From positions 3,906,001 through 3,970,000 of the forward strand of contig NZ_CP137892.1 in NCBI RefSeq assembly GCF_033547155.1: a stretch of 64,000 bases of DNA. Reading direction: 5' to 3'. The notes beneath the pieces are model-generated. The model did no database searches. It was not told the DNA's origin and saw only the letters and a list, made by a program, of their open reading frames with translations. This DNA comes from Pseudomonas benzenivorans. Lineage in GTDB: Bacteria; Pseudomonadota; Gammaproteobacteria; Pseudomonadales; Pseudomonadaceae. Made by a program: the position numbers and the translations under genes. Below are positions 41,551 to 52,206 of this stretch, one piece after another (position 1 is the stretch's first letter; each line of letters opens with the position of its first letter).

Positions 41551-42171
41551 CTAGTCGCCGATGTTCGGGTCGTGTGGAGTCCCCCGGCTCACTAGCGCAC
41601 CAGCTACTGCGGCCAGCGCAACGCGAGGCTGGGCGGCATGGACTGGGCGGAGCATCAAGGCATTGAGCTTGAGGCAGGCGAGGCGGCGCCATTCATCCCT
41701 CGCGGTTGCGCGCTTGATCTCTGGAGAGGAGCCAACCCCCATCGGGCGGGCATCGGGGTGAACCTTACATTCGCGCAACACCTTTTCGACCGGGCTTCCG
41801 AAGTCCAACTGGCCGTCGTTATGCAGTTTCACAGCAGCAGCCAGGTAATCGTTGATGCTGCCCATGGCATTGGCCAAGGCAACCCAGTCCTGGGGGCGCA
41901 TAAGTAGGAAAGCCGGAGGAACACCAAGGACATCGGCGATTCGATCAAGCGTGTCGAGGTCTGGATTAGCTGCAACTTCGCCACGCCGTGACTTCAATGC
42001 CCGGAGGGTGCTGCGGGCAACACCTGTTTCGCGCTGTATGCGGGTTGCCGTGATTGGCCCTGCAGTGCCGTTATCGCGCGGCTTGCCGGCAACGGCCAGC
42101 ACGGCGCAAAGGTTATCGCTGAAGTACTGGCCCAGCGCCTTGGGCGGACCATCTGGCAGGTTTCTATCCAT
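41551..42171 (-). CDS. XRE-type helix-turn-helix regulator
   Basis: A 206-residue protein with a Cro/C1-like DNA-binding domain in the first half (ATRIQRETGVARSTLRALKS; LDTLDRIADVLGVPPAFLL). The C-terminal half is unrecognised and may bind a ligand or dimerise. It precedes the YaaW operon by 29 bases and is divergent from druHE, with twin palindromes in the intergenic region. It probably autoregulates and may control one or both neighbours. Confidence 0.75.
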   Translation of the reverse strand: MDRNLPDGPPKALGQYFSDNLCAVLAVAGKPRDNGTAGPITATRIQRETGVARSTLRALKSRRGEVAANPDLDTLDRIADVLGVPPAFLLMRPQDWVALANAMGSINDYLAAAVKLHNDGQLDFGSPVEKVLRECKVHPDARPMGVGSSPEIKRATARDEWRRLACLKLNALMLRPVHAAQPRVALAAVAGALVSRGTPHDPNIGD

Positions 42172-42234
42172 GGCAATCTTCCGTGTTGCGATGACGGAAG
42201 ATTAAGCGTGGCAAATCGCCATTACAAACAAGAG

Positions 42235-42284
42235 TGGAGCGCATACACTCCAAACACCAATGAAAATGGAGCACAAGCACTCCA
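42235..42284. promoter_or_regulatory. Twin palindromic operators 32 bp apart
   Basis: Two sites of the form TGGAG-N8-CTCCA at 42235-42252 and 42267-42284 (TGGAGCGCATACACTCCA and TGGAGCACAAGCACTCCA) share 15 of 18 bases and are 32 bases apart, three helical turns. They lie 64 bases upstream of the XRE gene and 250 bases upstream of druH. The rest of 42172-42532 holds no gene I can support. Confidence 0.7.
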
Positions 42285-42532
42285 CTCCCTATGCATCCTC
42301 ATTGACCCGGTTGGTCTGTCCAATGTGAAAAGACCCAAAGCGATCTCGGTGGTTTGGCGGCTGCCTTACTCAACGGTGACTACTCATCGCTTGATTAGCT
42401 CACTTCTACCAATCCGCTTGAGAGCCAGAGCGCCCAGGCAGGATCAGCTACCTTGTTTTGAGATTGAAAAAAAGACACGATCCGAAAATCGCCCCTTGAG
42501 GCAGCTCAGTCGTTCACAAAAAGGAATTATGT

Positions 42533-45500
42533 GTGGCGCTTGTCCAATGGATCTCAGATTTTCTATCCAGGCGTAGACTGCAAGAGCCAGATGGCCGTCC
42601 CCTTTTTGCCTATAAGACCTCCTCAGAAGAGTTCGAGGCTCTGCGCCGGCTTTTGCAGGATCTTCCTGGAGGGCAGCAATTAACTTCCAGTTACCCTCAG
42701 GCTTGGCTACTGTTTGCCGCCGAGTGGTGGAAGCGGGAATATTCAGGTGGCGCATGGCGCTGGGCTCCGCTGTGCGAGGCGGCAGGCCAGCGGGGCATGT
42801 CACATGAGAAGACTCGCAAGCTGGTCATCGAAGGGCGTCGCCAATGGCGCCTGCAAACCGCCATCAAGAATGAAGGCAAACGCTTCATCGGCCTAGTAGC
42901 GGTGAATGGCGGCCTGCCTATGCGCTTGGTCGAGTCGGCGCAGGGCGGACTCTCCGGCCTACTGCGCATGGTCACCTTACAGGCGGTGGACTACGACCTG
43001 CGCGATGAGCAACTGCGTCAGGCTATTGAAGCCCAGGCTACTCTTTTGCCTGCATGCTATCAGCAGGCACCGGTCTATGAGCTACTGGATAACCTGATCA
43101 AGGCAGTGCTGCATATCCGCAGGACCTATGCCCTGAACGGTGCCCAAGATCCGATCGCGAAGCTGCAGGAAGAATGCCCTCAGTGGGAAGAGCTCTTTCC
43201 CATCGCGCTCGACAGTCAGGCCGCAGCCAGTCTCATTAAGGGCCTGGTCCGTGTCACAGTCAACATCACCCCCCAGTCCAGACGCCCCCCTTTCCAGATT
43301 CAACGTGGCCTGCGCTTCAGCTCAGATGGCTCCATGCCCGTCTACGAGCTGTCCTTTGCAATGCAGGCACAAGCCAAGCGAGATCAAGTTGCCGAATCAC
43401 TGGGCTTGGCTGCTGATCGGCTGCCGCCGCACTTCCAACTGCTGCTACGCATCGGGGAGCGGGAGCACCTAGTCGGCGAAGCATTGCTAAGGGATGACGA
43501 GTATCAGCTTATCGCCAGACCGCTGCCCTCCATTCAAACTGTGCACGAATCTGCGCAGCTGATAGTCAGTCGCTGGGGCGCCACTTTGCACATCGCCAAC
43601 CTGCCCGGCGGCGAAGCGTTAAGCCACGACGAACCGCTGATCTTCGAAAATACTTATCCCTTTGCTCGTCTGATTGCGCAGGGTGATGCACTGGTGAAGG
43701 GGCTGTCCGCACTGGCGGTCATGCCGGCAAGAACCATCGTATTGGCCGAGGAAGGCGAGACTCGTGAACTTCACGACTGCCTTGCTGATGGGCAGATGCT
43801 GATAGAGCTTCCGGCCGGCAAAACAAGGCTTGCTTATCGCGGACAAGCGTTCACTGTCACCATCAGCGCCAGTGCTACGCAGCGCCCGGAAGCCTACTGG
43901 CAAGGTAATAGCCTAGAGGCGCTTTCTGTGCCGGGCCTGCTGTTCCGCGGTACGCCACGCCTTCGAGTCGATCAGGATCCGGGGCATTCCAGTTACGCGC
44001 CGTCCCATGAGCTTTTTGTTCGCAGCAACTCCAAGGAGCTACCACTCGGTGAGGCGCAGACGCCAGGACTATGCCGTCTGATCTGGCGCAAGGATGGCCA
44101 GCGCTTGCTGAGTACCCGCGCCGTACTCCTCCCGGAGGGAGCTTCCATTACCTATGTTCCAGCGGCAAGCACCCTGGAAGGGACCATTCGGCTCGATAAA
44201 TGGCCCGACCTACCAGTCCGTTGCGAGAACGAAGAGATCGCGCTGGACAGCCGACATGATGGGACAACCCTAGTCCTCAGGCTGAAAAGCACGGGCGATC
44301 GGCCTGCTACTTCGGTTCCGCTCTGCCTGCAATGGCCCGACGGCGAGCATAGGCTCACGCTACCGTTCCCCGGTTATGGCGTCACGCTGCAGCGCAACAA
44401 TCTACCTCTCAGGCCCAATCAGGCCCTGACCATCGATGAGTTGATCGGTTGTCGTGCCCTTTTAATGTCGGCAGAGGGCGCAGAGCATTGGCAGGTTCGC
44501 CTGACGTCTGTTGGACCCGATGCTCGCTCCACCCTGTCTCAGGAAATTCGCTACACGGGAATTCGAGAGATACGGCTGTTCGAGCTGATCCCGGCGATCC
44601 AACAGATGCTTTCCTGCCACCCGGGACTAGATCATGCTGTGCAGTTGGAGCTAGAACATACCCATCAGACACTTGCTCGCCTTCAAGTCGGCCGCTACTC
44701 GACACGCATCCGCCCTCACAGCCAGAGACAGATGGTGTCATTGAGTGATGGAGGCCGAGACCTCATTCTCGAGCAGCCCCAAGCGGAGGGCCTGATGCTA
44801 GCTCTACCGCTGGCCGAGCCTGACCATGAGCCGGTCAGCCTACCATTGCATTTCTCCGAGCAGGTATTCACAGGCAACTGGCTGATCAGCCTGCCGACAG
44901 ATGCGACTGGACCCTGGTTGATCTACACCTCAGACGGATCACCACTGCATTGCCGCCCGACAGTTGTTCCACCGACCATGATTGGCCTGCCGAAGCCATT
45001 GACTCCTCTGCGTCAGGCGCTCTGCGAGTCCGATGGCGAGGTGCGCATAAGCATGCTTAGAGCCGCTCTGCGCTCCATGGCTGCTGACCCGCAAGATAAG
45101 GACTGGCAAACGCTGGAACTTCTACTTGAGCGACTGCACCACTTGCCACCGGCCAGCCTGGATATTTGCCAGGCACTGATACGTGAGCCGCAAGCGCTCA
45201 CCATGACCACACTGCTCCTAGACGGCTTCTCCAGTCGCATGGCTGAACGCTTGCCCTCAGAGCTGCCCTTCGAGTGGATGCTCATCGCTCCAGACCACTG
45301 GTTCGAAACCTTCGCGATACTTCGTCAGCAGTTTGCCGCTAGCGACGACAGACTATTGTCGATCATCCGCCACGACATCCAGAGCAAGAGTCAGTACCTA
45401 TCTCGCTGGCAACCTGCACTGCGCTTCATTTTCGAACAGGGCTTCCACCGCTACTTCGATCTCCAAAGCCAGGATGTGGGGTTCTTCCTGAAAAACCCGA

Positions 45501-45883
45501 CGGTGCTGACCGAAATCTGGTTAGACAGGCTGTTTGAAGGGGGAGAGAAATCTGCCATGCAGCGGATGTTCCAACGCAACCCTGCTGAAACCCATCAATA
45601 CCCTGGCGCCGGGAATACAAATATCGGGGCATTCCTGAAAACTACGCATGGCCAATTACTACTCCGCTGCAGCAAGCTTCCTGCCAACGACTTCAAGTTG
45701 GCCGTGGTAATGCTGCCCTTCATGGCGGCCTTCGACGCCCACGCCGGCCATGGCAGACAGTGGCAAGCCGATCCGGCACGCCTGCTCAGCCTCAGAAATG
45801 CTCGCCTATTCGATACCGTCTGGTTTGATTCTGCCTATGAACTCGGTCTGGCCATGGCGCAAGCCGACTCTATGCACAAGTGA
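42533..45883 (+). CDS. druH: Druantia type III protein DruH (STY4851/ECs_5259 family)
   Basis: A 1116-residue protein with no enzymatic motif I can see. Its size, its place directly before a DUF1998 helicase gene with a 4-base overlap (GTGA), and its general pattern match DruH, the partner of DruE in type III Druantia, an anti-phage system. It starts at GTG 42533 after AAGGA (MALVQWISDFLSRRRLQEP). The body appears rich in beta strands. Role in the system is unknown; I infer it recognises or binds the target. Confidence 0.72.
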   Translation: MALVQWISDFLSRRRLQEPDGRPLFAYKTSSEEFEALRRLLQDLPGGQQLTSSYPQAWLLFAAEWWKREYSGGAWRWAPLCEAAGQRGMSHEKTRKLVIEGRRQWRLQTAIKNEGKRFIGLVAVNGGLPMRLVESAQGGLSGLLRMVTLQAVDYDLRDEQLRQAIEAQATLLPACYQQAPVYELLDNLIKAVLHIRRTYALNGAQDPIAKLQEECPQWEELFPIALDSQAAASLIKGLVRVTVNITPQSRRPPFQIQRGLRFSSDGSMPVYELSFAMQAQAKRDQVAESLGLAADRLPPHFQLLLRIGEREHLVGEALLRDDEYQLIARPLPSIQTVHESAQLIVSRWGATLHIANLPGGEALSHDEPLIFENTYPFARLIAQGDALVKGLSALAVMPARTIVLAEEGETRELHDCLADGQMLIELPAGKTRLAYRGQAFTVTISASATQRPEAYWQGNSLEALSVPGLLFRGTPRLRVDQDPGHSSYAPSHELFVRSNSKELPLGEAQTPGLCRLIWRKDGQRLLSTRAVLLPEGASITYVPAASTLEGTIRLDKWPDLPVRCENEEIALDSRHDGTTLVLRLKSTGDRPATSVPLCLQWPDGEHRLTLPFPGYGVTLQRNNLPLRPNQALTIDELIGCRALLMSAEGAEHWQVRLTSVGPDARSTLSQEIRYTGIREIRLFELIPAIQQMLSCHPGLDHAVQLELEHTHQTLARLQVGRYSTRIRPHSQRQMVSLSDGGRDLILEQPQAEGLMLALPLAEPDHEPVSLPLHFSEQVFTGNWLISLPTDATGPWLIYTSDGSPLHCRPTVVPPTMIGLPKPLTPLRQALCESDGEVRISMLRAALRSMAADPQDKDWQTLELLLERLHHLPPASLDICQALIREPQALTMTTLLLDGFSSRMAERLPSELPFEWMLIAPDHWFETFAILRQQFAASDDRLLSIIRHDIQSKSQYLSRWQPALRFIFEQGFHRYFDLQSQDVGFFLKNPTVLTEIWLDRLFEGGEKSAMQRMFQRNPAETHQYPGAGNTNIGAFLKTTHGQLLLRCSKLPANDFKLAVVMLPFMAAFDAHAGHGRQWQADPARLLSLRNARLFDTVWFDSAYELGLAMAQADSMHK

Positions 45884-48800
45884 GTCCTATGCTCTATAAA
45901 AAGAATTATTTCTCCGCCCTAACCACGAACCTGAGCACCCGCAGCGAACGTGCTGCGCAGGGCCTGCTCAGCCTTGGCAGCCCCCACCTGCGCCAGTTCC
46001 TGCATGATCAGTTGATCGCCTCACCGGGCACCCCAGGAGCCTGGCTTGCAGATCCAGTTTTCGAACCGACCTTCGGTTGGGAAGAAAGCAATGAAACCAT
46101 GGGATCTCTGTCCGGCGGCAATCTATTGCACCCGCGTCTTGCTGAAGCCATGGCATCCCCGCCCAAGGATCTTGCCCAAGAATATACCTTCCCCTACACC
46201 CGGCATCCATTCACTCACCAGTTGGCGGCTTGGAAAACATTAAATAGCCAGAAGCCGCAATCACTGGTGGTTACCAGTGGCACCGGATCAGGAAAGACCG
46301 AATGTTTCCTGGTACCGGTTCTCAACCATTTGGCGAAGGAGATCGATACAGGGGAAGATCTGGAGGGGGTTCGTGCCCTGTTCATCTATCCACTGAATGC
46401 CCTGATCAACTCACAGCAAAATCGTCTAGACGCCTGGACCGATGGCTTTGGCGGGCAGATTCGCCACTGTCTGTACACAGGCGCACTGGAGAATGAGCGA
46501 AAGGCTTCCGATCAGCAGTATAAGGGCCAGGTGATCGACCGTAAGAGCCTGCGAGAGCGGCCGCCACAGCTACTCGTAACCAATGCGACCATGCTCGAGT
46601 ACATGCTCATTCGTAAAGACGATGAGTCTATCCTGCAAAAGTCGGCCGGAAAGCTACGCTGGATCATTCTTGACGAGGCTCATACCCATATCGGTTCTCA
46701 AGCAGCTGAGATGGCTCTGTTGCTGCGACGCGTGATGCTGGCATTTCAAGTTAAGCCTCAGGATGTCCGCTTCGTTGCGACTTCAGCTACCTTCGGCTCG
46801 GATATGCAAACCATCGAGAGCCTACGCAAGTTCCTCGCCGATATCGGCGGAGTGGCTCCGGAGCAGGTGCATGTCGTGCAGGGCCACCGGGATATTCCAG
46901 CGTTGCTGGACGCCAAGCCAGAGATCTCTCAGGACACGCCCGAATCCATAGAGGCCATCGAGGGAGAACAAGAGCAATCTGCGCTGCGCTACCGGCGCCT
47001 GGAGGCCAGCCCGACTGCTCGGAGGTTGCGCTCCCTGTTCATTCCTGATGGACAAGTAAAACCGCAAAGCCTGCAGGGTCTCACGAAAGCATCCGGTCTC
47101 ACGGCAGCACAAATTCTGGCCTGGCTGGATCTGATGTCCGGCACCAAAAGTGCCGACGGGCTGTCCTACCTACCGTTACGAGCGCACCTCTTCCACAATG
47201 TAATCCCGGCAATCCGCGCCTGCGTGGATCGAAACTGCGCTTATAAGGCTGGCACAGCGCTGGATCACGCGGAGTGGCCCTTCGGCATGGTGTATCTGGA
47301 GGAGCGAACCCATTGCCGCTGCAATGCCCCACTAATGCCGCTAGTCTCCTGTGAGGAGTGCAATGAGAGCTTCTTGCAGGCAAAACCTACAAGCAGCGGA
47401 AGATTGATCGATCAGTCGCAACAACAGGTCGACGAATTTTCTCTAGATGAAGACTCTGTGGATGCGGAAGACCAAGTCGATAACGACAGTGAATCACTGA
47501 GCCAGATCCTGATTACCAACCGCCCCGTGACGCACGGCCGCTCTGAGTTCCTTGATCGCACTAGCCAGAAACTGATGTTCGATGGTCCCAAGGAAGACTA
47601 CATCGAACTGCAGGTTTTCCAGAGCCACAAAAATGAGTGCCCATGCTGTGGCGCCACAATCCAAGGTCGCAGCCTGCTGCGACCGGCCCGCATCGGCACG
47701 CCCTTCACCTTGAGTACGGTTATTGGGACCCTATTGGAATTTTGCCCTCCAGACCCGATGCCGTCCGGCAAGCCTTTCCAGGGCCGCAAGCTGATTTCCT
47801 TCACCGACAGCCGCCAAGGCACGGCACGCATTGCGGTCAAGCTACAGCAGGACTCTGAGCGGAACAGAATTCGCGGGTTGATTTATCAGCGCCTTCTACA
47901 GGCCCAACCCGCTGCGGCCATGTCAGAGGAGGAACTACAGGACTTCCATGATCTGCAGGCACGTGCAGCCTCACAAACGCTTGACCGCTATGCGCAGAAA
48001 TATCTGGAGCAACTGCAGGAGAAGCAAGCTGAGACGGCCAAGGGCACCGAAATCCGCTGGACCGATATGGTCAACCATCTGGCCAGCACCCCGGATCTGC
48101 AACTGGGCATTCTGGACTACTACCACGGCCTCGCCCCCAAAACTTTTGGCAAGCAAGACAGTATCGCCTTGGCCAAAATGCTGCTCGCCCGTGAGTTCTT
48201 CCGCAGACCCAAACGCGCCAACAGTCTGGAAACCCTAGGACTGGTACAGGTGTGCTATCCCAAGCTGACCAACATCACCACCAAACCCATGGCCTGGCCT
48301 GCGCACCTGGATGTCGAATCCTGGCGCACCTACCTGAAAGTACTGCTGGATTTCTTCGTCCGCCAAAACGCCATCCTGAATATCGATAAACAATGGCAAT
48401 CACTGATCGGCATTCGTATCAGCCCCAAGTGGGTGGTAGCTCCGGTTTCTGATGGCAAGCCTGACAGGCTGCCTGGTCGTTACGCACGTTGGCCCACGGT
48501 AAATACCGTCAGCAGCGCCCAATCACGGGCTATCCTGCTGCTCTGCAAGGCGTTCAACTGGTCAACCGCGGCTCATCAGGATCAAATAGACTCGATCCTA
48601 CGTGACGCTTGGCAAGCACTCACCCAGCAGGCAAAGCTGCTGATTTCCTCGGGTGATGGCTATCAGCTCGACCTCAATGATCTGAGCTTCCGGCTGCCCA
48701 CTGAAGTCTATCTCTGCCCGGTATCGCGGCGCTTCATCGACACTCCGTTCGAGCAGCTAAGCCCGTATACGCCACGTACCGACCGCGCGATGGTCGTCAA

Positions 48801-51800
48801 AGTGACACCCTACACCCTGCCGCGTCCCCCAGAAGACCTCCTGCATCTGCCGGGTGATGACGGCCTGTTGGCGACTCGTGACTGGCTCAACACCCAGCCG
48901 GAAATCCAGCAGCTGCGCCAGGAGTCTCTCTGGTCTGACGTCATGGATCTGGTTATCGAGGGCGGCAACTACTTCCATGCGGCCGAGCACTCGGCCCAAC
49001 AACCGAAGCACAAACTGGACACCTACGAAAGCATGTTCAAGGCAGGCAAGCTGAACCTGCTGAGCTGTTCGACCACCATGGAAATGGGGGTGGATATCGG
49101 CGGCATCAGCGTAGTGGCCATGAACAACGTCCCCCCGCACCCGGCCAACTACCTCCAACGCGCGGGACGAGCTGGTCGTCGTCGTGAAGGACGATCCCTA
49201 GCGCTAGCCGTTTGTAAGAACACCCCGCACGATCAGAGTGTGTTCAATAACCCCCTCTGGCCCTTCAGCACGCCCATGCGCATGCCCAAGGTTTCCCTGC
49301 AAAGCCCTGAGCTGGTACAGCGTCATATCAACGCCTGGCTGCTCTCGCACTGGCTGAAACACGTTGTTGCCGCCCAGGAAATCAAGTCGATGACGGCAGG
49401 CGCATTCTTCCTCGACGGCGAAATGCCTATGTCGCTGGCCAAGCGTTTCTGCCTGTGGTGCAACAATCAGGCAAGCGAAGCCGAGCCACAGGTAGTACAA
49501 GCCATCAAGGACATTACTCGACGCAGTATTCTCGACTCCGCGCCGCAGCCTGAACTGCTGAAGCGCGCCAGCAGCAGTCTCACTGAGATCATGCAGGCAT
49601 GGCGGCAAGAGCATGAGGCAAGCCATTCTCAACTGTTGCAAATTGCCGACAAGAAAGCCGTCGCGTCCCGCGCCATGGAGGCCCAACTCAGCCGTATCGA
49701 GAAGGAGTATCTGCTCAGCGAGCTGGCTGACCGGCGATTCCTACCTGGCTATGGTTTCCCAACCGATATCGTCAGTTTCGATAACCGCTGCATGCAGACC
49801 TTGAAGCTGGAGGAAGTCGATAAGCGCGAGGACAACCGCGCACGATATCGCTCGCTGGCTTCCCGCGATCGCGTCACCGGCCTGCGCGAGTATGCACCTG
49901 GCGCCGAACTAGTCATGGACGGACTGGTGTACAAGTCCTCCGGCATTACGCTGAACTGGCATGCACCCGCCTCCGCCGAAGGCATCAAGGAACTACAACT
50001 CTTCAAGAAGGCTTGGCGCTGCGGGCATTGCGGCGCCAGCGACACGGCCATCAACCCCGGACTGGAGATCAACTGCCAGGACTGCGGCGCTCCGATCGAG
50101 CGGGACGAGATTCGCGAATACTTGGTGCCAGCAGGCTTTGCTGTGGACTTCTTCGATGAGCCGCATAACGATATCAGCCGCCTGCAGTATGTACCGGTCA
50201 AAGCTCCGTGGCTGAATGTGCCCTCCAGCTGGGTCTGCCTGGCCAACCCGGCACTCGGCCAGTTCCGCTCCAGCCAGCAGGCCCACCTGTTCCACTACAC
50301 GTCGGGGGCCAATCAGCAGGGCTTCGCCATCTGTCTAGAGTGCGGCAAGGCTGAGCCCATGCTCAGCCACCCCGATACATCCGCCCCTGCCAATGAGCAG
50401 TATCTACCGGCCATTTTCCGCCAGAAGGCACAGCACAGACGTCTGCGCGGCGGCAAGAACGACGACGGGGGAAACATCTGCCCCGGCAGCCAGAACAGTT
50501 GGAAGATCAAGCAGGGCATCCACCTCGGCCATGACAGCCTGACCGATGCGCTGGAGTTGGTACTGCGTACCCCCTCCAATGGTGAACTGCTGAACGATGA
50601 CATCACCGGCTATTCGATTGCCGTGGCGCTGCGGGAAGCAATAGCCGCCGAACTGGGCGTGCAGACCGAAGAGCTAGGCTGCGATTGCCACCCGATTAGG
50701 GTCGAAGGCTCTCCAACCCGAGCCATCAGGATTTTCGACCTACGCAGTGGCGGCTATACCTCTCAGGCGGCAGAACGGCTGAATGACTCCAGCCTGTGGC
50801 AGCGGGTCATCACGCGCCTGGACAGCTGCAACTGCTCCCATGCCTGCCAGCGCTGCCTGCTCAGCTTTGATACCCGCTTTGAGGCTGATCGCCTCAATCG
50901 CCACGCTGCACTGGAGTGGATCAACCAGACCTGGCTTACCGGCTTAGAGTTGCCCCCTGAGCTAGCAGTCTTGGGTTCACAAAGTCAGGCGGAAATTACC
51001 ACCCTGCTGGAAGCGGTCGAACGAGCGATTACCCAAGATGACAACGCGAAGACCGTTACGGTCTACCTCGCGGCTCCCGCCGAAGACTGGGATCTTGCCG
51101 TCGCCCGCCGCCTGCGGCATCAACTACAGAACTGGGAAGACGCCGGACACCAAGTGCAACTGCATCTGCTGGAAAGCACCTTCGCCGCTCTGCCTTCCGA
51201 CCAGAGGGAATGGCTCGCAAAACTGTCCTTCAACGGGATTCAGATCTGCTTGCACAAGGCCATGCCAGATCTCGGAGTGCTGGCGCTGAACATCACCGTA
51301 CATGGGGCGCGAAGCAACTTCGCCTGGGCCAGCGACAATGCGAACCTGGCCGCACCTGGCCGCACCTGGGATCTGGCGGCAGCCGGGGTGCGGATCATTC
51401 GGGGCGTACCCCCCACCCTGAAACCTGAGCGCGTACTGGATACCAGCGATTTGTTGCCGCCTGCACCCCAGGGCTTGGTTAAGGTCGAGATCGGTAATCA
51501 TCTGGATGGTTCGCTCGACGGCTTTGCTCGTCGGCTCTGGGAGCACCTAAGGCAGGAGGCCGGAAGCCTTGTGGCTGATGCCATCACAGGCCAAGATCCG
51601 ATCATCGAGTTGGTCTACAGCGACCGCTATGTATGCAGCCCGCTGGTCGTGAATCTGCTTGTCAATATGATCCATGAGATCGGAGCGCATAGCGATGAAG
51701 GCTTTGCCATTAGGATTCAGGGGCGTAAGTACCAGAAGGATGACAACCGCTCACCTTGGCAGTGTCGGCACGATTGGCGCACATCTCAAGAGCGCGATCA

Positions 51801-52104
51801 CGCGATCCGTCAGGCGTTGGAGTATTGTGGCCTGGAAGCCGATGTCCTCAGCCTTCCGGCTTTGCCGCACTACCGCCAGTTGCAACTGCAGTTGCGCTCT
51901 GGCAAACAATTGACCATCCAGTTTGATCAGGGGCTTTCGTATTGGGAGGCCGAGCGTAGTGCAAAGCCTTATCTGCTCAGGTTCGATTTCTCATCACCTC
52001 AGCTTGGAGAAAAAATCATGACGCGCATCCAGTGCAGAGTATTGGCGGCCAGTGATGAAAACACCCAGATATTCATTTCATCCACAGGATGCTCTAACGG
52101 CTAG
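45880..52104 (+). CDS. druE: Druantia DUF1998 helicase DruE
   Basis: A 2074-residue superfamily 2 helicase of the MrfA/DUF1998 type. Visible: Walker A SGTGSGKT (about residues 133-140), DEAH in IILDEAHTHIGS (265-268), SATF as motif III, and motifs V/VI in TTMEMGVDIGG and QRAGRAGRRREG. Zinc knuckles CGHCGA and CQDCG lie in the middle, and the C-terminal DUF1998 region has DSCNCSHACQRCLLSF. The length matches DruE (about 2000 residues). Start GTG 45880 or ATG 45889. With DruH it should form type III Druantia. Confidence 0.85.
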   Translation: MSPMLYKKNYFSALTTNLSTRSERAAQGLLSLGSPHLRQFLHDQLIASPGTPGAWLADPVFEPTFGWEESNETMGSLSGGNLLHPRLAEAMASPPKDLAQEYTFPYTRHPFTHQLAAWKTLNSQKPQSLVVTSGTGSGKTECFLVPVLNHLAKEIDTGEDLEGVRALFIYPLNALINSQQNRLDAWTDGFGGQIRHCLYTGALENERKASDQQYKGQVIDRKSLRERPPQLLVTNATMLEYMLIRKDDESILQKSAGKLRWIILDEAHTHIGSQAAEMALLLRRVMLAFQVKPQDVRFVATSATFGSDMQTIESLRKFLADIGGVAPEQVHVVQGHRDIPALLDAKPEISQDTPESIEAIEGEQEQSALRYRRLEASPTARRLRSLFIPDGQVKPQSLQGLTKASGLTAAQILAWLDLMSGTKSADGLSYLPLRAHLFHNVIPAIRACVDRNCAYKAGTALDHAEWPFGMVYLEERTHCRCNAPLMPLVSCEECNESFLQAKPTSSGRLIDQSQQQVDEFSLDEDSVDAEDQVDNDSESLSQILITNRPVTHGRSEFLDRTSQKLMFDGPKEDYIELQVFQSHKNECPCCGATIQGRSLLRPARIGTPFTLSTVIGTLLEFCPPDPMPSGKPFQGRKLISFTDSRQGTARIAVKLQQDSERNRIRGLIYQRLLQAQPAAAMSEEELQDFHDLQARAASQTLDRYAQKYLEQLQEKQAETAKGTEIRWTDMVNHLASTPDLQLGILDYYHGLAPKTFGKQDSIALAKMLLAREFFRRPKRANSLETLGLVQVCYPKLTNITTKPMAWPAHLDVESWRTYLKVLLDFFVRQNAILNIDKQWQSLIGIRISPKWVVAPVSDGKPDRLPGRYARWPTVNTVSSAQSRAILLLCKAFNWSTAAHQDQIDSILRDAWQALTQQAKLLISSGDGYQLDLNDLSFRLPTEVYLCPVSRRFIDTPFEQLSPYTPRTDRAMVVKVTPYTLPRPPEDLLHLPGDDGLLATRDWLNTQPEIQQLRQESLWSDVMDLVIEGGNYFHAAEHSAQQPKHKLDTYESMFKAGKLNLLSCSTTMEMGVDIGGISVVAMNNVPPHPANYLQRAGRAGRRREGRSLALAVCKNTPHDQSVFNNPLWPFSTPMRMPKVSLQSPELVQRHINAWLLSHWLKHVVAAQEIKSMTAGAFFLDGEMPMSLAKRFCLWCNNQASEAEPQVVQAIKDITRRSILDSAPQPELLKRASSSLTEIMQAWRQEHEASHSQLLQIADKKAVASRAMEAQLSRIEKEYLLSELADRRFLPGYGFPTDIVSFDNRCMQTLKLEEVDKREDNRARYRSLASRDRVTGLREYAPGAELVMDGLVYKSSGITLNWHAPASAEGIKELQLFKKAWRCGHCGASDTAINPGLEINCQDCGAPIERDEIREYLVPAGFAVDFFDEPHNDISRLQYVPVKAPWLNVPSSWVCLANPALGQFRSSQQAHLFHYTSGANQQGFAICLECGKAEPMLSHPDTSAPANEQYLPAIFRQKAQHRRLRGGKNDDGGNICPGSQNSWKIKQGIHLGHDSLTDALELVLRTPSNGELLNDDITGYSIAVALREAIAAELGVQTEELGCDCHPIRVEGSPTRAIRIFDLRSGGYTSQAAERLNDSSLWQRVITRLDSCNCSHACQRCLLSFDTRFEADRLNRHAALEWINQTWLTGLELPPELAVLGSQSQAEITTLLEAVERAITQDDNAKTVTVYLAAPAEDWDLAVARRLRHQLQNWEDAGHQVQLHLLESTFAALPSDQREWLAKLSFNGIQICLHKAMPDLGVLALNITVHGARSNFAWASDNANLAAPGRTWDLAAAGVRIIRGVPPTLKPERVLDTSDLLPPAPQGLVKVEIGNHLDGSLDGFARRLWEHLRQEAGSLVADAITGQDPIIELVYSDRYVCSPLVVNLLVNMIHEIGAHSDEGFAIRIQGRKYQKDDNRSPWQCRHDWRTSQERDHAIRQALEYCGLEADVLSLPALPHYRQLQLQLRSGKQLTIQFDQGLSYWEAERSAKPYLLRFDFSSPQLGEKIMTRIQCRVLAASDENTQIFISSTGCSNG

Positions 52105-52206
52105 AGTGCTCAAGGTATGAGCGTAAGAGTGAAAACTCTGGAGTCTCCGCAGGGTTAACTCTGCCCAGCAGAAGGCTGGGCAGGGCCGGCTGCGAAAGCA
52201 GCATGA

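Noticed and set aside
42208..42576. A 122-codon frame across the druH promoter region
   Set aside because: It contains the twin operators, overlaps the druH start and lacks a ribosome-binding site.
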